A DNA stretch of 64,000 nt, taken from Erodium maritimum (taxonomy: Eukaryota > Streptophyta > Magnoliopsida > Geraniales > Geraniaceae). Positions within the stretch are counted from its first letter, which is position 1; each line of letters opens with the position of its first letter. The translations under genes were made by a program, and so were the position numbers. The stretch spans positions 51,356,336-51,420,335 of the forward strand of contig OY997592.1 in the NCBI GenBank assembly GCA_963921825.1. The letters run 5' to 3'. Of this stretch, positions 22,955 to 34,700 are shown piece after piece. The notes beneath the pieces are model-generated. The model worked only from the letters and a program-made list of their open reading frames with translations. It did not search any database and was not told the origin of the DNA.

Positions 22955-25080
22955 TGATCTCCCACAAGATATGAAAGATTTACACATTTCTTGCACATTG
23001 GCTGGAATTTATATTCTTCATCAATACCTTCTACCTCCATGAATTTTTGTAGAATATATTTTGTGTACATTACTTATTGTTTCATTTTTATTTATCAGTG
23101 GAAGAAAAGAATAATGTTATCCCCAACCTTTGTGGCAACAAATAGCACTTTCCCTCGAGTGCATTTGCCGAAGATTTAAACAAGTTTTTGTTACATAGTG
23201 CATTCCTCTTTCATTTAATCTATTGGTCAAAACATACAGTATGCTCTCTGTTTCAAAGTCAATATATGTTGATGGATTGAAACCAGCTCAAGGAAGGGAA
23301 CACTGCAGAAGAAATGCGGCCCAGCCATCAAGGTATGAGTTTTTGAATTATTTGCATTATTTGAAACCAACTATGGTACTTTGTTACTATTCTCCCCTGG
23401 CCGTAAATATTTGCATTATTTCCTTGGGGGTGAAACAAAGTAAGCGACCTGTTTTGGGGCTACCATTACTGTGCGACGAGAATAGTTATATATGATTTAT
23501 AAAACAAGTTTGAGAAAAGTTGTTCATTTCAGCGACTATTTTTTTATGACATTCTTTCTGATATCCTAGTCCAGCACGTAGTTGGGTTCAAAGCCACTAG
23601 GTTGGTGCTACAAACAGCTTTATCTTTTGGAACCCTGAACGCTTCTAGTTGTTGACTGCAATCTTTTTTTCATTAAGGACTTTTAGGGTTTTAACTTATG
23701 CTGGTCGTCATCTCCCTAAAAGAAACATATATAATGACTTGAATATGCTGGAGATCATTTTATCTTGTGTTGCATTGTGCAATCTTCATGAACTTGCATT
23801 TTTACAGGATGACTTGAACGTGCCTGAGATCATTTTATCTTGTGTTGCATTGTACAATCTTCATGAAGTTGCATTTTTACAGGTCAACTGATCAAGTCTC
23901 GTTTTGGCCAAGACAATATCAAATCATATACTGATTTGTGAGCTTATTCGGACTAGCATTGTCAGCATACAGCAGATCATACATGATGCAGAAATTTTGT
24001 TGAAAGGAAGATGGCCCGGTCAGTCCATGAAACATAGGTATCAGGAAGGTCTCTGTATAATTGATGGATCTTCTTCTCTCTTTGGATGGAGAGTCCTGAC
24101 CAGGAGGAGCGTTTATTCAATCACTTACCCTAGGCTCCAAGTGAGTGGAGCCTTTTGAGTTTTTTTATTGGACTCCAGGTGATGAAGCCTTTTTTGTTTG
24201 GCTGTATCGACACCAGAGAGGAGGACTAGTTCAAGTTGAAGAGTTTGAGGTTTGGTGTGGGATCTTTAGAGCATACACAATGGTAGAAGGTGCTAGCACA
24301 TGTCACATAGAAGATATAAAACTACAAACAACATAAGAGAGTGTGGTTTGGACCGAAGGCTGTCATTTTTTCTTGCATGATAGTAAATTTTAAAGAGTTT
24401 ATGCTAAGGATATTTTTGAACTTCAAATTTTTAGAGCTTGAACGTCGATTATTTTCAGTGAAGAGGAAGAAGTGGTGTGCGAAATGATTAGTGTGAGCAT
24501 TGAATTTAGGGTTGAATGTCATTTTGTAACTTTATGTTTTGGTCAAGTGTCTTATAGTTCCGTATGTTTGTTTAGTGAATGTCATGTACAATACTTTTAT
24601 GTTTTGATCACAAGTATAGTTAATAAAAACACACAAAACATTTCATTCCGTTAGTTATGTGTCATTTAATAGATGATGAAATGACGATTTTGTTTTTGCT
24701 CATTTGAGTCTTGTTAATCTTAAAGAGAAATGATCATTTTACCTTCTTTTAATAATAAATAAAATTTAAAAATAATTATAAAAAAGTAAACAAATTAAAC
24801 AATTAAAAAATCATAAATAATAATTTAATAATAGTTCAAAAATCAAAATGTTTTTTTTTTTTAAAACTAATCTATATCTTTCTATTATGATTCTTATCCT
24901 AAATGAGAAATTTGAAAACCTATGTTTGATAATATAATGTATTTTTTTATATGCCATTATAATTTGAAATTTTAAATCTATATATATTTTTAAATATTTT
25001 AGGATAAAAATAATCTTATTATATTTAAATTAAAATGTCAAAATAAACTATATATGGTAGAATTCAAACCATGGTTGGTG
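22955..25080 (+). other. PPR 3' flank and intergenic DNA
   Basis: The first few hundred bases are AT-rich and probably include the 3' UTR. No second gene is evident. A 75-bp direct duplication lies at 23734-23883. From about 24650 to 25050 the DNA is very AT-rich with many stops. Confidence 0.5.
23734..23883 (+). repeat. 75-bp tandem duplication ending in acceptor-like motifs
   Basis: Copy 1 (23734-23808) and copy 2 (23809-23883) start atgacttgaa and end gcatttttacagg. They differ at about six positions by eye. Each copy ends in a pyrimidine-rich tract plus CAG, which resembles a plant 3' splice site. Confidence 0.8.
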
Positions 25081-25374
25081 GACGCAAATGGAGGTTGAAC
25101 ATGCTTTAATGTGAAATGATAGGGTTTGGAGAGAGACGAAGTTCTCTTTGAAAGCTAGTTGGCCCCAGTGTATCAACGGCTATACCGCAATCCGATCTTG
25201 CCGTCACTTTCGTGCAACCTACCATCGACGGCGCCCAGCCTCGCCTGCACCACTATCGTCTCTCCCGGGCTTCGTCACATTCAGACGGGTCTCTCGCCAT
25301 GTGTGCGTGTCTCCTCCCCGGGGTCGTCTCCAACGTTGTTGCCCCCACCATTGCCATCTCCAAAGCTGTCTCTA
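25081..25374. other. Ser/Pro-rich gene-like fragment, interrupted by an LTR element
   Basis: A moderately GC-rich stretch has an open frame on the plus strand (25159 onward, low-complexity Ser/Pro/Leu-rich). It ends abruptly where the LTR family sequence begins at 25375. It has no recognised domain. It could be a small gene exon or 5' UTR DNA of an unknown gene. Confidence 0.3.
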
Positions 25375-27126
25375 TGTCACGCCCCAAGTTCAGTAGAACC
25401 GAACCCGGAACGCGAACGGTAAAACAATAAAACCATTTTCAAAATTTTTAAATAAATCGCTTAAAATCACCATTTAGTTAATCAAAATAATAATTTACAA
25501 CTCAAAAGCACGTCCAAAACAAGTGGACAAAAGACAAGGCGTACGTAGCTAAACTCAAAAGGAAACCCGGACTCCCGCTCCCAGCTCTTCAAGCTTCGAG
25601 AGCTCACCTAGTCCGTCTCGCAACCAGTAACTGTAGGAAAAGCAGCTAGGGGTGAGCGTTCGCTCACCACCACGGATACCAGACTGACTACGGCATACTA
25701 GCAAACAATGCCGGAAACACCAACAACAAAACAAACACCGGGGACTACTATCCCCAACTCAACCAGTATTCATTTAGTTATAACGTTCCGCAACCCAACC
25801 AGTATTCGCTACTCGTCCCCAATCTAACCAGGGCAAACCACTACCTCAAAACCTGATACCAAAACGTCACACTGCTCAAGCCATTAATACCTCAAATACT
25901 CTCTCACGTAAGGGAAACCTCGAAACGGGGATTATGTTCTCAATTCAGCAATTCACTATTGCTCACAACCTCAATACCCCAATTACCCGATCAGGTAGGG
26001 AAACCTCAACGGGGATCCTATTCTCAATTCCGCAAGCCACTATTGCTCACAACCTCGATACCCTAGTTACTCGATCATGTAGGGACCTCAAATAACCCAC
26101 TCACGTGAAGGAAACCTCAAACCACCCGTTCACGCGAGGAAAACCTCGAATAACCCACTCACGTGAAGGAAACCTCGAACCACCTGTTCATGTAAGGGAA
26201 ACCTCGAACACCCGTTCACATAGGGGAAACATAGTTCGTATGGCGCCGCAGCGCACCAACCCTAACCCCTCTCCGTGGTGAGACTCTCACACCGAGGCGT
26301 TGTATCACTACCGTAGGTTATTGATGAGTCTCGAACCAAAGACCTCACCCTTTAACACCAAACTTACGACCTCTACAACCAACACAAACATGAACACCGC
26401 CATGCAAAACCAACACTCAAACTGCACAATCAAGACGGTGGAACAAGACAGGAACCCTAAACCCAAATTCGTTTCAGACTCGATTTTTTTACCCCTTTTA
26501 ACCCCAAAATCAACCTTAAGCGTCGCACACGCTCGATCACCAAAATTATCGACCACACGCACAACAATTCACAGACAAATTCAAATCACCTAACCTCAAT
26601 CACAAGCCCACAAGGCCAACCAAAATTCAAAACACGCCCACCGGGCCAACAGATTTAAAAAACACGCCCACAGGGCCAACCAATTTCAAAACACACACCC
26701 ACCGGGCCAACAAATTTTAAAACACGCCCACAAGGCCAACCAATTTTAAAACTCACGCCCACCGGGCCAACCAATTTCAAAACTTTCTCCTTTTCACCAT
26801 AAAATCTCATTTTTAACATCAGGTAATTACAACCCGGCCTAGGCGTCCCCGAACTAAATTGTCCCCACTTGATATCTGCACCGTCACGTTCGACCACAGG
26901 GGCGCCCCTGAGTCGAGTCGCGAAAGCTTAGAAAACGTCTCACGCAGCAACACACAACCAGTATGCCAGTAATAACAATATTGCACATACACACAACCAA
27001 AAACAGGACTCATGTCCCTACGGGTCTACACACGGTTTCCGACTTGCGCATCCAACGAACGACGGGACTTTACTGACTCGACTCTCCCCACCTAATTGAC
27101 GTACAATCCGAGGTGTGAAACCTCGA
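25375..27126 (-). mobile_element. Truncated 3' LTR and internal remnant of large-LTR element, copy 3
   Basis: The plus strand starts tgtcacgccccaagttc and matches the LTR at 27142 closely for about 390 bp, to ccccaactcaa. It then diverges into a different repeat-rich sequence with a gaaacctcgaa/cccactcacgtgaagg array (about 25900-26235). The hairpin is present at 25651-25668, 276 bp from the end. Between about 26820 and 27126 lies unique DNA next to the primer site, probably internal leader. Most of the internal region and the LTR start are missing, so this half is a deletion or recombination product. The bases next to it, ctcta, do not match those after 30217. Confidence 0.65.
26585..26790. 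repeat. Tandem repeat of about 30 bp (cacgcccaccgggccaac)
   Basis: Six or seven units of the pattern cccaccgggccaaccaattt, then caaaacacg, occur head to tail. They lie in the truncated element, where the LTR has diverged from the other copies. Confidence 0.75.
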
Positions 27127-27138
27127 GCTCTGATACCA
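27127..27138 (-). other. Primer binding site of large-LTR element (initiator Met tRNA type)
   Basis: On the minus strand the sequence TGGTATCAGAGC lies three bases (GCT) beyond the GTGACA end of the adjacent LTR. This is the standard plant primer site complementary to the 3' end of initiator methionine tRNA. It fixes the orientation of the whole family and shows that these TG...CA units are true LTRs. Confidence 0.88.
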
Positions 27139-27141
27139 AGC

Positions 27142-30100
27142 TGTCACGCCCCAAATTCAATAGAACCGAACCTGGAACGCGAACGGTAAAACAATAAAAC
27201 CATTTTCAAACCTTTTAAATAAATCGCTTAAAATCACCATTTAGTTAATCAAAATAATAGTTTACAACTCAAAAGCACGTCCAAAACAAGTGGAAAAAAG
27301 ACAAGGCGTACGTCGCTAAACTCAAAATGAAACCCGGACTCCCGCTCCCAGCTCTTCAAGCTTCGAGAGCTCACCTAGTCCGTCTCGCGACCAGTACCTG
27401 TAGGAAAAGCAGCTAGGGGTGAGCGTTCGCTCACCACCACGGATACCAGACTGACTACGACATACTAGCAGACAATGCCGGAAACACCAACAACAAAACA
27501 AACACCGGGGACTACTATCCCCAACTCAAGTAACCCGACTGACACACAAACTGTTACTTTCCCCAACCGACTCAACACCCGGACACGTAATGTAGACCCA
27601 ACACAGCGATTACGACTTCCACCAAAGACTCAAAAGATAACCACGCAACACCCAAGATCACAAAGGATCGCACACCAAACAAGATCGCAAAGGATCGCAC
27701 TCCAGCTGCTCAGTGCCGGTTGCTAACCGGCTGGGCTCGAGCCTGCCCACGCAACTTCCCCGATCCTTGTCGGGTCAGGCGGTCGACCTGTCGGTGATGT
27801 ACAACGCAATACTTTTCCGATAGCTGGCTGGAAGGGGAGCTGCCCTTCATCGCCAAAGAATGCTCAACCTTACCGATCTCTGTCGGGAGGCTAGCCAACA
27901 CCCACGCAACTTCCCCCGATCTCTGTCGGGCCCCCAACTTCAGGCAACCACAATCACAATCACAACCAAAGTTCACAAACAGTAACAACACAAGTTTAAC
28001 ACCCCACAGACACTCATGGCCACCCAAGACACCAACAGTAAAACACGGGTTCAACAACCCCACGGGCACTCATGGCCACCCAAGACACACCAACAGTAAA
28101 ATACGGGTTCAACAACCCCACGGCCACTCATGGTCACTCAAGACACCAACAGTAAAACACGGGTTCAACAACCCCACGGGCACTCATGGCCACCCAAGAC
28201 ACACCAACAGTAAAATACGGGTTCAACAACCCCACGAGCACTCATGGCCACTCAAGACACCAACAGTAAAACACGGGCTCAACAACCCCACAGGCACTCA
28301 TGGCCACCTAAGACACCAACAATAAAATACGGGTTCAACAACCCCACGGGCACTCATGGCCACTCAAGACACCAACAGTAAAACACGGGCTCAACAACCC
28401 CACGGGCACTCATGGCCACCAAAAACACCAACAATAAAATACGGGTTCAACACCCCACAGGCACTCATGGCCACCCACAAATAATACAATCAACCTCCGG
28501 GCATAACCAAATGCCTCCAGTATTTCTAATATCAATACGTTCGCTGCTCCTACGACACTACTAAGTGTCACATGCATTGCTATTGTTCGATACGTTCCCG
28601 TATCATACGACACCACCCGGTGTCGCCTGCCTTTCTATTGTTCGATAAACTTACTTAACCCACGACACCCAAGTGTCACATGCATTTCTACTGTTAACTT
28701 TCCCTAATCAGGGTCGAGATCCAGCTACTTTTCCCTACCTCGTATGCTTTCCCAAAAGCTCACAACCAAGCTCCAGCGTGCTCACGATCACTCGCCTAGC
28801 TTTCCATTTCCTCTGTCGGTGGCACGATCTAATAAGAACACAATTTAAAACACTTTTAAGTTCGCATGCATAAACTGAATTTTAATACAATTGACGCCCA
28901 AACGCAACCCCGACAATGTCGATCACTCCCAAACTTCCCAATTACTCGACATTGTCGATAATGGACCCGGAAAGGCCCGATTCGCCCGGCTCGGCGAATC
29001 TCCCCGGGTTTTGAAAACGCCCTTCCGGGGCTGCGAAAATTCCCGTTTTCGTTTCTACGGTCTTAGAATAATTCAAGGGTTCCAACGCAATCGACGGAAT
29101 CAATTTCTGACTTCCGAGAAATTTAATTCGCGTTTAAAGTTTCTAAACCCGTCATTTACAACTTTTACAATTTAATTCCAAAATTCGTTTCGGGTGTGGA
29201 TTAATGACTTGGGGATCGTCCTAAACCACCCGAACACGAAAACCCGAGACCCGAGCATGTGGGCCCCACCCGGCCCTTAAGACCCGAGGGTGGTTGGGCC
29301 GGTTTTGGGCCGGTTCACCATGGTGATGGCCGGTCCTAGCTCCGGCCAGCCACCACCCGGTCCGGCCAGCCACCACCCACGGTGGCCGGAGCTCCCCCGA
29401 GCCTCCGGTCATCGGAAAACGTTCATCCTTCGCTCCAAAACACCTCCAATGAACCCCACACCTCAACCCATCCATAGTCTACTCGTTTTAACCCAAACCC
29501 TAAACTTTAAACGTACCAAAACGAAAATCGAAAGGGTACTCACCGTAGGGAATGACGGTGGGAGCTCGATTCCTTGATCGTTGAGACGATCCACCGGTTT
29601 GATAGTCGGGAAATATCAAAACCCTAAAACCCCCTTCTCTTTTCTCTCCTCCTTCTCTCCTCTTTCTATCTCCTTTCTCTCTCTTCACAACTCTCTTTTT
29701 TTCTTTTCTTTTTTGAAAGTGGCCGAACCCCCCCTGTAGTCTTCTCTTGTTTAGTCCCAAAAACCTAACACCACCACATATTTGACATGTGGCAAGTGGG
29801 TCCCACCCCTTTTGGAAAATATCTTCTAGATATTTTTCAGTCAGATTCGCGAAATTCGGCCGTCTTGGGCCCCGAACGGGCACTTTTTCCAAGAAATTAC
29901 GAAACTTCACGGGCTACAAGGAAACGGCTCAACTAAGACCGCTGTGACGACGACTAAGCTTTTTGGATCCAAGACGGACCTCGAACGGACCAAAACGTCG
30001 CTCGGTTGACTTTTCCAACAAAAAGTCAAATTTTCCCAAATTGGTCATAAAGTTGCCCTGAGTTCCCCATAACTCACTTTGGTCGATATCGGGGTCAACT

Positions 30101-30217
30101 TAAGTCCGGTATGACCCTCGGGGTCAAATTTAGGTTCATTTATATGTCTGTCCAAATTTTTTAAATTTTCCTGTTTTTCGCCGATTTGACTGGCGTTGAC
30201 CGGGAGTGGTTCTTACA
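27142..30217 (-). mobile_element. Large-LTR family, copy 3: 5' LTR with adjacent primer site
   Basis: The 3076-bp unit runs on the plus strand from tgtcacgcccc to gagtggttcttaca. It directly abuts the primer site at 27127-27138, so it is the 5' LTR of a minus-strand element. Contents match the solo LTRs: hairpin at 27418-27435, acceptor-like AG at 27398, the 57-bp minisatellite (27990-28480), and a donor-like tacG|GTGAGT at 29544/29543. The base run after it is ataac, which is not a duplicate of the ctcta before 25375, so the element was rearranged after insertion. Confidence 0.85.
27990..28480. repeat. About 57-bp minisatellite in LTR copy 3
   Basis: About eight units of ccccacgggcactcatggcc, then acccaagacaccaacagtaa, then aacacgggttcaacaa. 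It is the same unit as in copies 2 and 4. Unit-to-unit variation is mostly cacgagc/cacgggc and accc/actc changes. Confidence 0.8.
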
Positions 30218-30877
30218 ATAACACCACCAACGTTTTCTCTTCTGCCACCAGCGTCGTCACCCTCCCCTACCATCGCTCACAATCTAGCACCACCAGCAGA
30301 GCCGCCACCGCCACCTTCTCATTGCCACTAGAGCCGCCACCGCCACCTTCTTTGCTGCCACCAAAGTCGCCGCCTACTGCGCCGCCCCTCCCGCGTACGT
30401 GCTTACTACCTCTCTACTATGGATATATTGAGATCACATATCTCCTCAGTCGCCTACCGATCATCCACGTTCATCGGAGGCTCGACCGTGGATTCGACCC
30501 TAACACCCCCGTTCAGAGTTAGAGAGAATGGAACCAGCAGCTGATTTTGTCGGCAAAAGCTAGTGAAAACTCGGAGCCCCAACCCTATTCGCTAGACCGG
30601 GAGCCTTCCCCTTTTCCTGGTATTCTCATTGGATGCCCAATATTCCCCGAGTTACCCCGGAAAGGTCTCCGCCGAGAGACCAATGTGTTTCTCAAACAAC
30701 ACAGGACTTTTCAGGTCGAGACAGGAACTGTGCGAAGTACGTTGACGGTCGTGCACCCACCTTCAGGAGGATGTACCTCATCAATTTTCATCTGGATTAG
30801 TCAGGTATTTCGTTTTTATGGTTAACGTCTATAACATATTGTTTAAGACTATGTCTCGCCCTTTTCAATTCTCTCGA
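30218..30877. other. Low-complexity Thr/Pro-rich gene-like flank
   Basis: After the LTR the plus strand keeps an open Thr/Ser/Pro-rich frame (to 30522, with a PLEPPPPPS-type stretch). A second short frame lies at 30547-30825. No domain is recognised. Together with 25081-25374 it may be a gene split by the LTR element, but this was not demonstrated. Confidence 0.3.
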
Positions 30878-31745
30878 TAGGGATGACAATAATACCCAGG
30901 CCCGAAAAAATCAGGCTAGACCCGGCCCATTGTACAAACGGACCGGGTACGGGTAGTTTGATCGGGCTTTTAACCGGGCTCGGGTCGGGCTCGAATTGGT
31001 ACTACCCAGCCCAGACCCGACCCGATAGGTTACTAAATAATAAAAAACTAAATGTATTTGTTAATTTTTACGTTTCTACCTTATATATACAGTGAAAAAT
31101 CAATTAGCTATTTATTTGTTAATTTTTACAGGTTTATAGTTATTTTATATATATACATATACACGCAAGTTTGTTGTTACATGTATTATATATAGTTGTA
31201 CAAGAGCAGATAAAAGAGAAGTTTAATTTTCTTATTTTTATACGTAGTTAAAAGAGTAAATTAAGTTACATGTCACATATGTTAGGTCTTATACATATTA
31301 TATATATATATAATTACATGAATATAATCATAAATATGTACAAATTATGGTGTTTTATACCTATAAAGTATAATTACATGAATAAACTGTATAAAACATG
31401 TTATGTTAGTCGTATATTTTATTGTTTTTCTATAGCACAAATCCGAAGCCGGTTTGATGTTACTTGTTTTCCTTATCCGAGATGATAAGATTATATGTTT
31501 CACATAAATATATGAAATTTTTACGCACCATATATACATGATTTGTCAATATAAATTGAATAGTGAAATAAAATTATGGTGTCACGGGCGGGTAGGGTAA
31601 TACCCGACCCGGTCGGGCCACAAGCGGGCTGGGTAGCAAACAGGCCACTATCGGGTCCCGGACGGGCTCGGGCCACAAGTAGGGAAATCGGGCCGGGTAC
31701 GGGTATCACGAAACCCGCCCCAAACCCGGCCCATTGCCATCCCTA
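30878..31745. mobile_element. Non-autonomous hAT-type element with perfect 8-bp duplication
   Basis: The 868-bp unit begins tagggatgacaat and ends attgccatcccta, inverted repeats of 13 bp with one mismatch. The 8-bp target duplication tctctcga is exact (30870-30877 and 31746-31753). Subterminal DNA is packed with gggccgggtacggg/cccgacccg motifs on both sides. The AT-rich core has no transposase. An 8-bp duplication is the hAT hallmark. Confidence 0.88.
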
Positions 31746-31904
31746 TCTCTCGATTATCTTCACAGTATGTTACTCATTCGAGTTTTTTTTATTAATGAAT
31801 TCCACTATATGCTAAAGAAAAGAACCATAGTTGTTGAAGAGAAAGCAAATTGAATTAACCACTTGAACTAAGTTGCTTATATACATTATGTCCTTTTATT
31901 ATTA

Positions 31905-31935
31905 CTAGTGCGGGCACCGCGCGATTCATTGTGTT
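31905..31935 (-). mobile_element. Helitron-like 3' terminus
   Basis: On the minus strand the text reads CGCGCGGTGCCCGCACTAG followed by T. That is a short GC hairpin (GCGGtgCCCGC type) ending in CTAG at an A-T insertion point, which matches plant Helitron 3' ends. The element would extend to higher coordinates, with its 5' TC end unlocated. DNA from about 31935 to 32460 is AT-rich without genes. Confidence 0.5.
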
Positions 31936-32469
31936 TGTGTAAGAACTGGCATGTTACATCCATCAATTGAAGTTGTACATTTTATGTTTTGTTTTGAAGA
32001 TGGTGCCAATCTTTAACAGGTAGAATAACATGTTTCGTGATAATAAACATGCATGATGGTGCAAGTATTTTTTGTCCTAGTAGATTTGTAAACAACAGTA
32101 GAAGTAATATATACTATTAAATGCATGTAACATGCTGAAATCTTATTGTTCTGTCATTTTTGGTTTTTTACCAACTCACTATCTAGTATCATATGAAAAA
32201 ATCTTGCACAAAAAGCATTTTAATGAGAATGAATATAGGTGGTAGAATAAATATCGATTGATATGTACGATACTTGGTGTAAGAGTTTACATATCCCATT
32301 GAATTACTATATTTGTATATTATATGTTTTGTCTTGAAAAAAATGGAGTTTTGTGATTATCAACGTGAAAAATAGTGACAATGATATGTAATATTCAATG
32401 CATATATACATGGACCATGTGTAGACTGCGTTCAACAAAACGCCAACAACTAACAAATATATATTTATA

Positions 32470-33030
32470 CAATATTAGGTCATGGGACATCATTAGGCTA
32501 GACCATTTTTTGGTTTTGGGGAAGCTGGTATTCCAGAGGTGATTGATTGTGTTGTTGTGAAGGACTTCAGAGCTACTATTTCCTCTGTTATCATTGGGAT
32601 TTCACATTCCAATTATTCAACCTCTCATCTTAGTGAGGAATCGGTAGAAATTGGGCTCAGGAATTATGGTAACAGAGTCTTTTTGATTACTTGTCCTACT
32701 CAAATGTGACAGATAAGTTAATTGCGAGCAATTGGAGTCAGCTTAGTCCCTGGTTCGAAATAACACGTTCTGGTTGTGACATAGTCACCAGAAGTGGTTT
32801 CTTCTATTGGATAGTCGTCTCTGGGATTCCTCTACAAGGTTGGTGTTCTAAAACCTTCATGGCAATCGGTCAGAAACTGGGTTTGGTTCTTCGAGTGTGT
32901 AGGGAGTTAGACCGTTTCGTTCAAGTCTTCGTTCTCGTTCACATCAATTTCTGCATCACCTCCAAGCTGGTTCATCTCCGACTCTCCAATTCTTTGTTTA
33001 AAGTTTTATCTAGAAGCGGTAGTTGATGAT
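32470..33030 (+). pseudogene. Possible LINE ORF1-type (DUF4283-like) remnant
   Basis: A plus-strand stretch with stops reads VVSGIPLQGWCSKTFMAIGQ (about 32800-32865). This resembles the SGLPLHLW/F..IG pattern of DUF4283 domains in plant LINE-type proteins. No zinc knuckle or reverse transcriptase lies nearby. The match rests on a single motif. Confidence 0.3.
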
Positions 33031-33189
33031 CTCGTGTCGTCGTCGAGTCTTCCGATTGGCTTCAAACTTGCGCCAATATTTTTGTTTTTTTCAAGGCCTC
33101 TTTATCAAGATCAATGATGAATATATTTTGAAGAACAAATTTTTTTTCGAGGCTGATTTAAAAAAATTATATCTGGATAATTTTTATCA

Positions 33190-33770
33190 ACACTGAACAC
33201 TAGTTTTATCGCCTTATTTTCCAAAATTGAACATGATTTTTATCACATCATCACATGTATTTTTGTGAACACTGAACACTATCTTTATCAACAATAAACA
33301 CCATCTTTATCACTAAATTACATCTGTTTTATCACCTAATCACATGTTTTTTATAACACTAAACACTAGTTTTATCAACACTAAATTATAGTTATGACCC
33401 TTATTATCAAAACTGAACATGATTTTTATCCCCTCATCACTTGTTTTTTTATAAGTCAATACATGTTTTATCAACATTTAGCACTAATTTGATCACCCTG
33501 ATATAAAACATTTATTAGTGAAGATTTATCAACACTCAACATTATTTTTACAACCCCGATATAACTTTTGTTTCGTGCTTCAAAATATATTCAATATGCT
33601 ACTTGATAGACAACCCTTGGAAAAATAAAAATATTGACGTAAGTTTGGTGAATGATTAAATTAGTGAATTGGTCAAGAAAAAAGTAGACACTTGTCCACG
33701 TGGCACCAATTATGTTTTTGCTTGTGTGAGAAATGATGAAAGTGATGTGTATATTGATGTGACATCACGG
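33190..33770. repeat. Dispersed AT-rich repeat, copy A (tttatcaacactgaacacta units)
   Basis: Short units of tttatcaacactgaacacta alternate with atgatttttatcacctca variants over about 350 bp. A more unique tail follows that contains gatataaaacatttattagt and gcttcaaaatatattcaata. The same arrangement, in the same orientation, recurs at about 59440-60060. The two copies are homologous repeats of one family. Class is uncertain; copy A lies about 1.3 kb from the Helitron-like end. Confidence 0.75.
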
Positions 33771-34700
33771 TGAATGATCTTCAGGGAGGATCTGGAAATT
33801 TCTTGTACAATTTGGAATGCTTGGCCGGTCAAGGGACTCATTTGTTTCGATCGGGGGGACTCATTTGTTCCGGTCCGGAGACTCAGATTTCGAGATGAGG
33901 AAGAAGAAAAATTCAAGTTCTCCTCCAGCGACGTGATGTCAGATCTCGCCATCGTGAGATCTCTAGCGTGGTCCTATGGAGGAGAACACATTCCCCGACC
34001 ACCGTCTTCGCCGCCCCTCTCTTCCTCGACCACGATTTATGGTCTAGATAAAAGATCTACACGAAATCTTAGATGGGGTCCTGTGAGGGCGAGGGAGATG
34101 GGTCAACGTCGTTCTTCAGCTTCAGATTTGGACACGAACTCGAAGCTTCGAGAAATCTCCAGCGAGCATATGCGGAAGGAAGGTCGATCTCTTTGCAAAT
34201 CCGACGGTTCATCCCGTGGAGAACTCCATCATTGTAGGCGGAGAAGAGCTCGTCGCAGGCGAGGATCTGGTGATTTCCATGGGATTGATTTGAGGAGCAC
34301 GAAGATTGAAGATGAACAACCTCGCGCTGTGTTGAAAATGAACCAGTGAGGATGAGTAGCAACAACCTCTAATCCGGTGAGGAGACGCCAGATTAAAGGT
34401 CTGGCGAAGCTTGCTCCGGACGAAGCCGAGTAGTCTTCTACTAGATCTGGTTGACGCCCGTGCCTTACTCAACTTGGAGGAGGGTCTCAGTAGATGATGG
34501 TGAGGACGATGAGAGATGAAGGTCGAAGGAGCAAGGTCGAAGGCAAGGTTGAGAGGACGATGCAGATGAGAGATGAAGGTCCGAGGAGAGAGGTCAGAGA
34601 CGAGGTTGAGAAGATGAGGAAGATGAACGGGTCAAGGAAGATGAACGAGTTAAGGCGAGAGAGAGAGAGGTTGGATCAAGAGAGTTCTTTAGGGTAGAAA
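33771..34700 (+). other. Gene-like region of unknown function
   Basis: A 191-residue plus-strand frame (33774-34349) encodes a basic, Arg/Ser-rich protein with no recognised domain. GA-rich DNA follows, with a repeated gagatgaaggtc/gaggttgagaag motif (34497-34680). Codon usage looks unconstrained. It may be a decayed coding or UTR segment. Confidence 0.3.

Noticed and set aside
25375..30217. A complete LTR retrotransposon with two intact LTRs
   Set aside because: Only one full LTR is present; the other matches for about 390 bp, there is no polyprotein, and flanks lack a target duplication.
33774..34349. A real 191-residue gene
   Set aside because: No domain, a basic low-complexity composition, and overlapping minus-strand frames; kept only as an unknown region.
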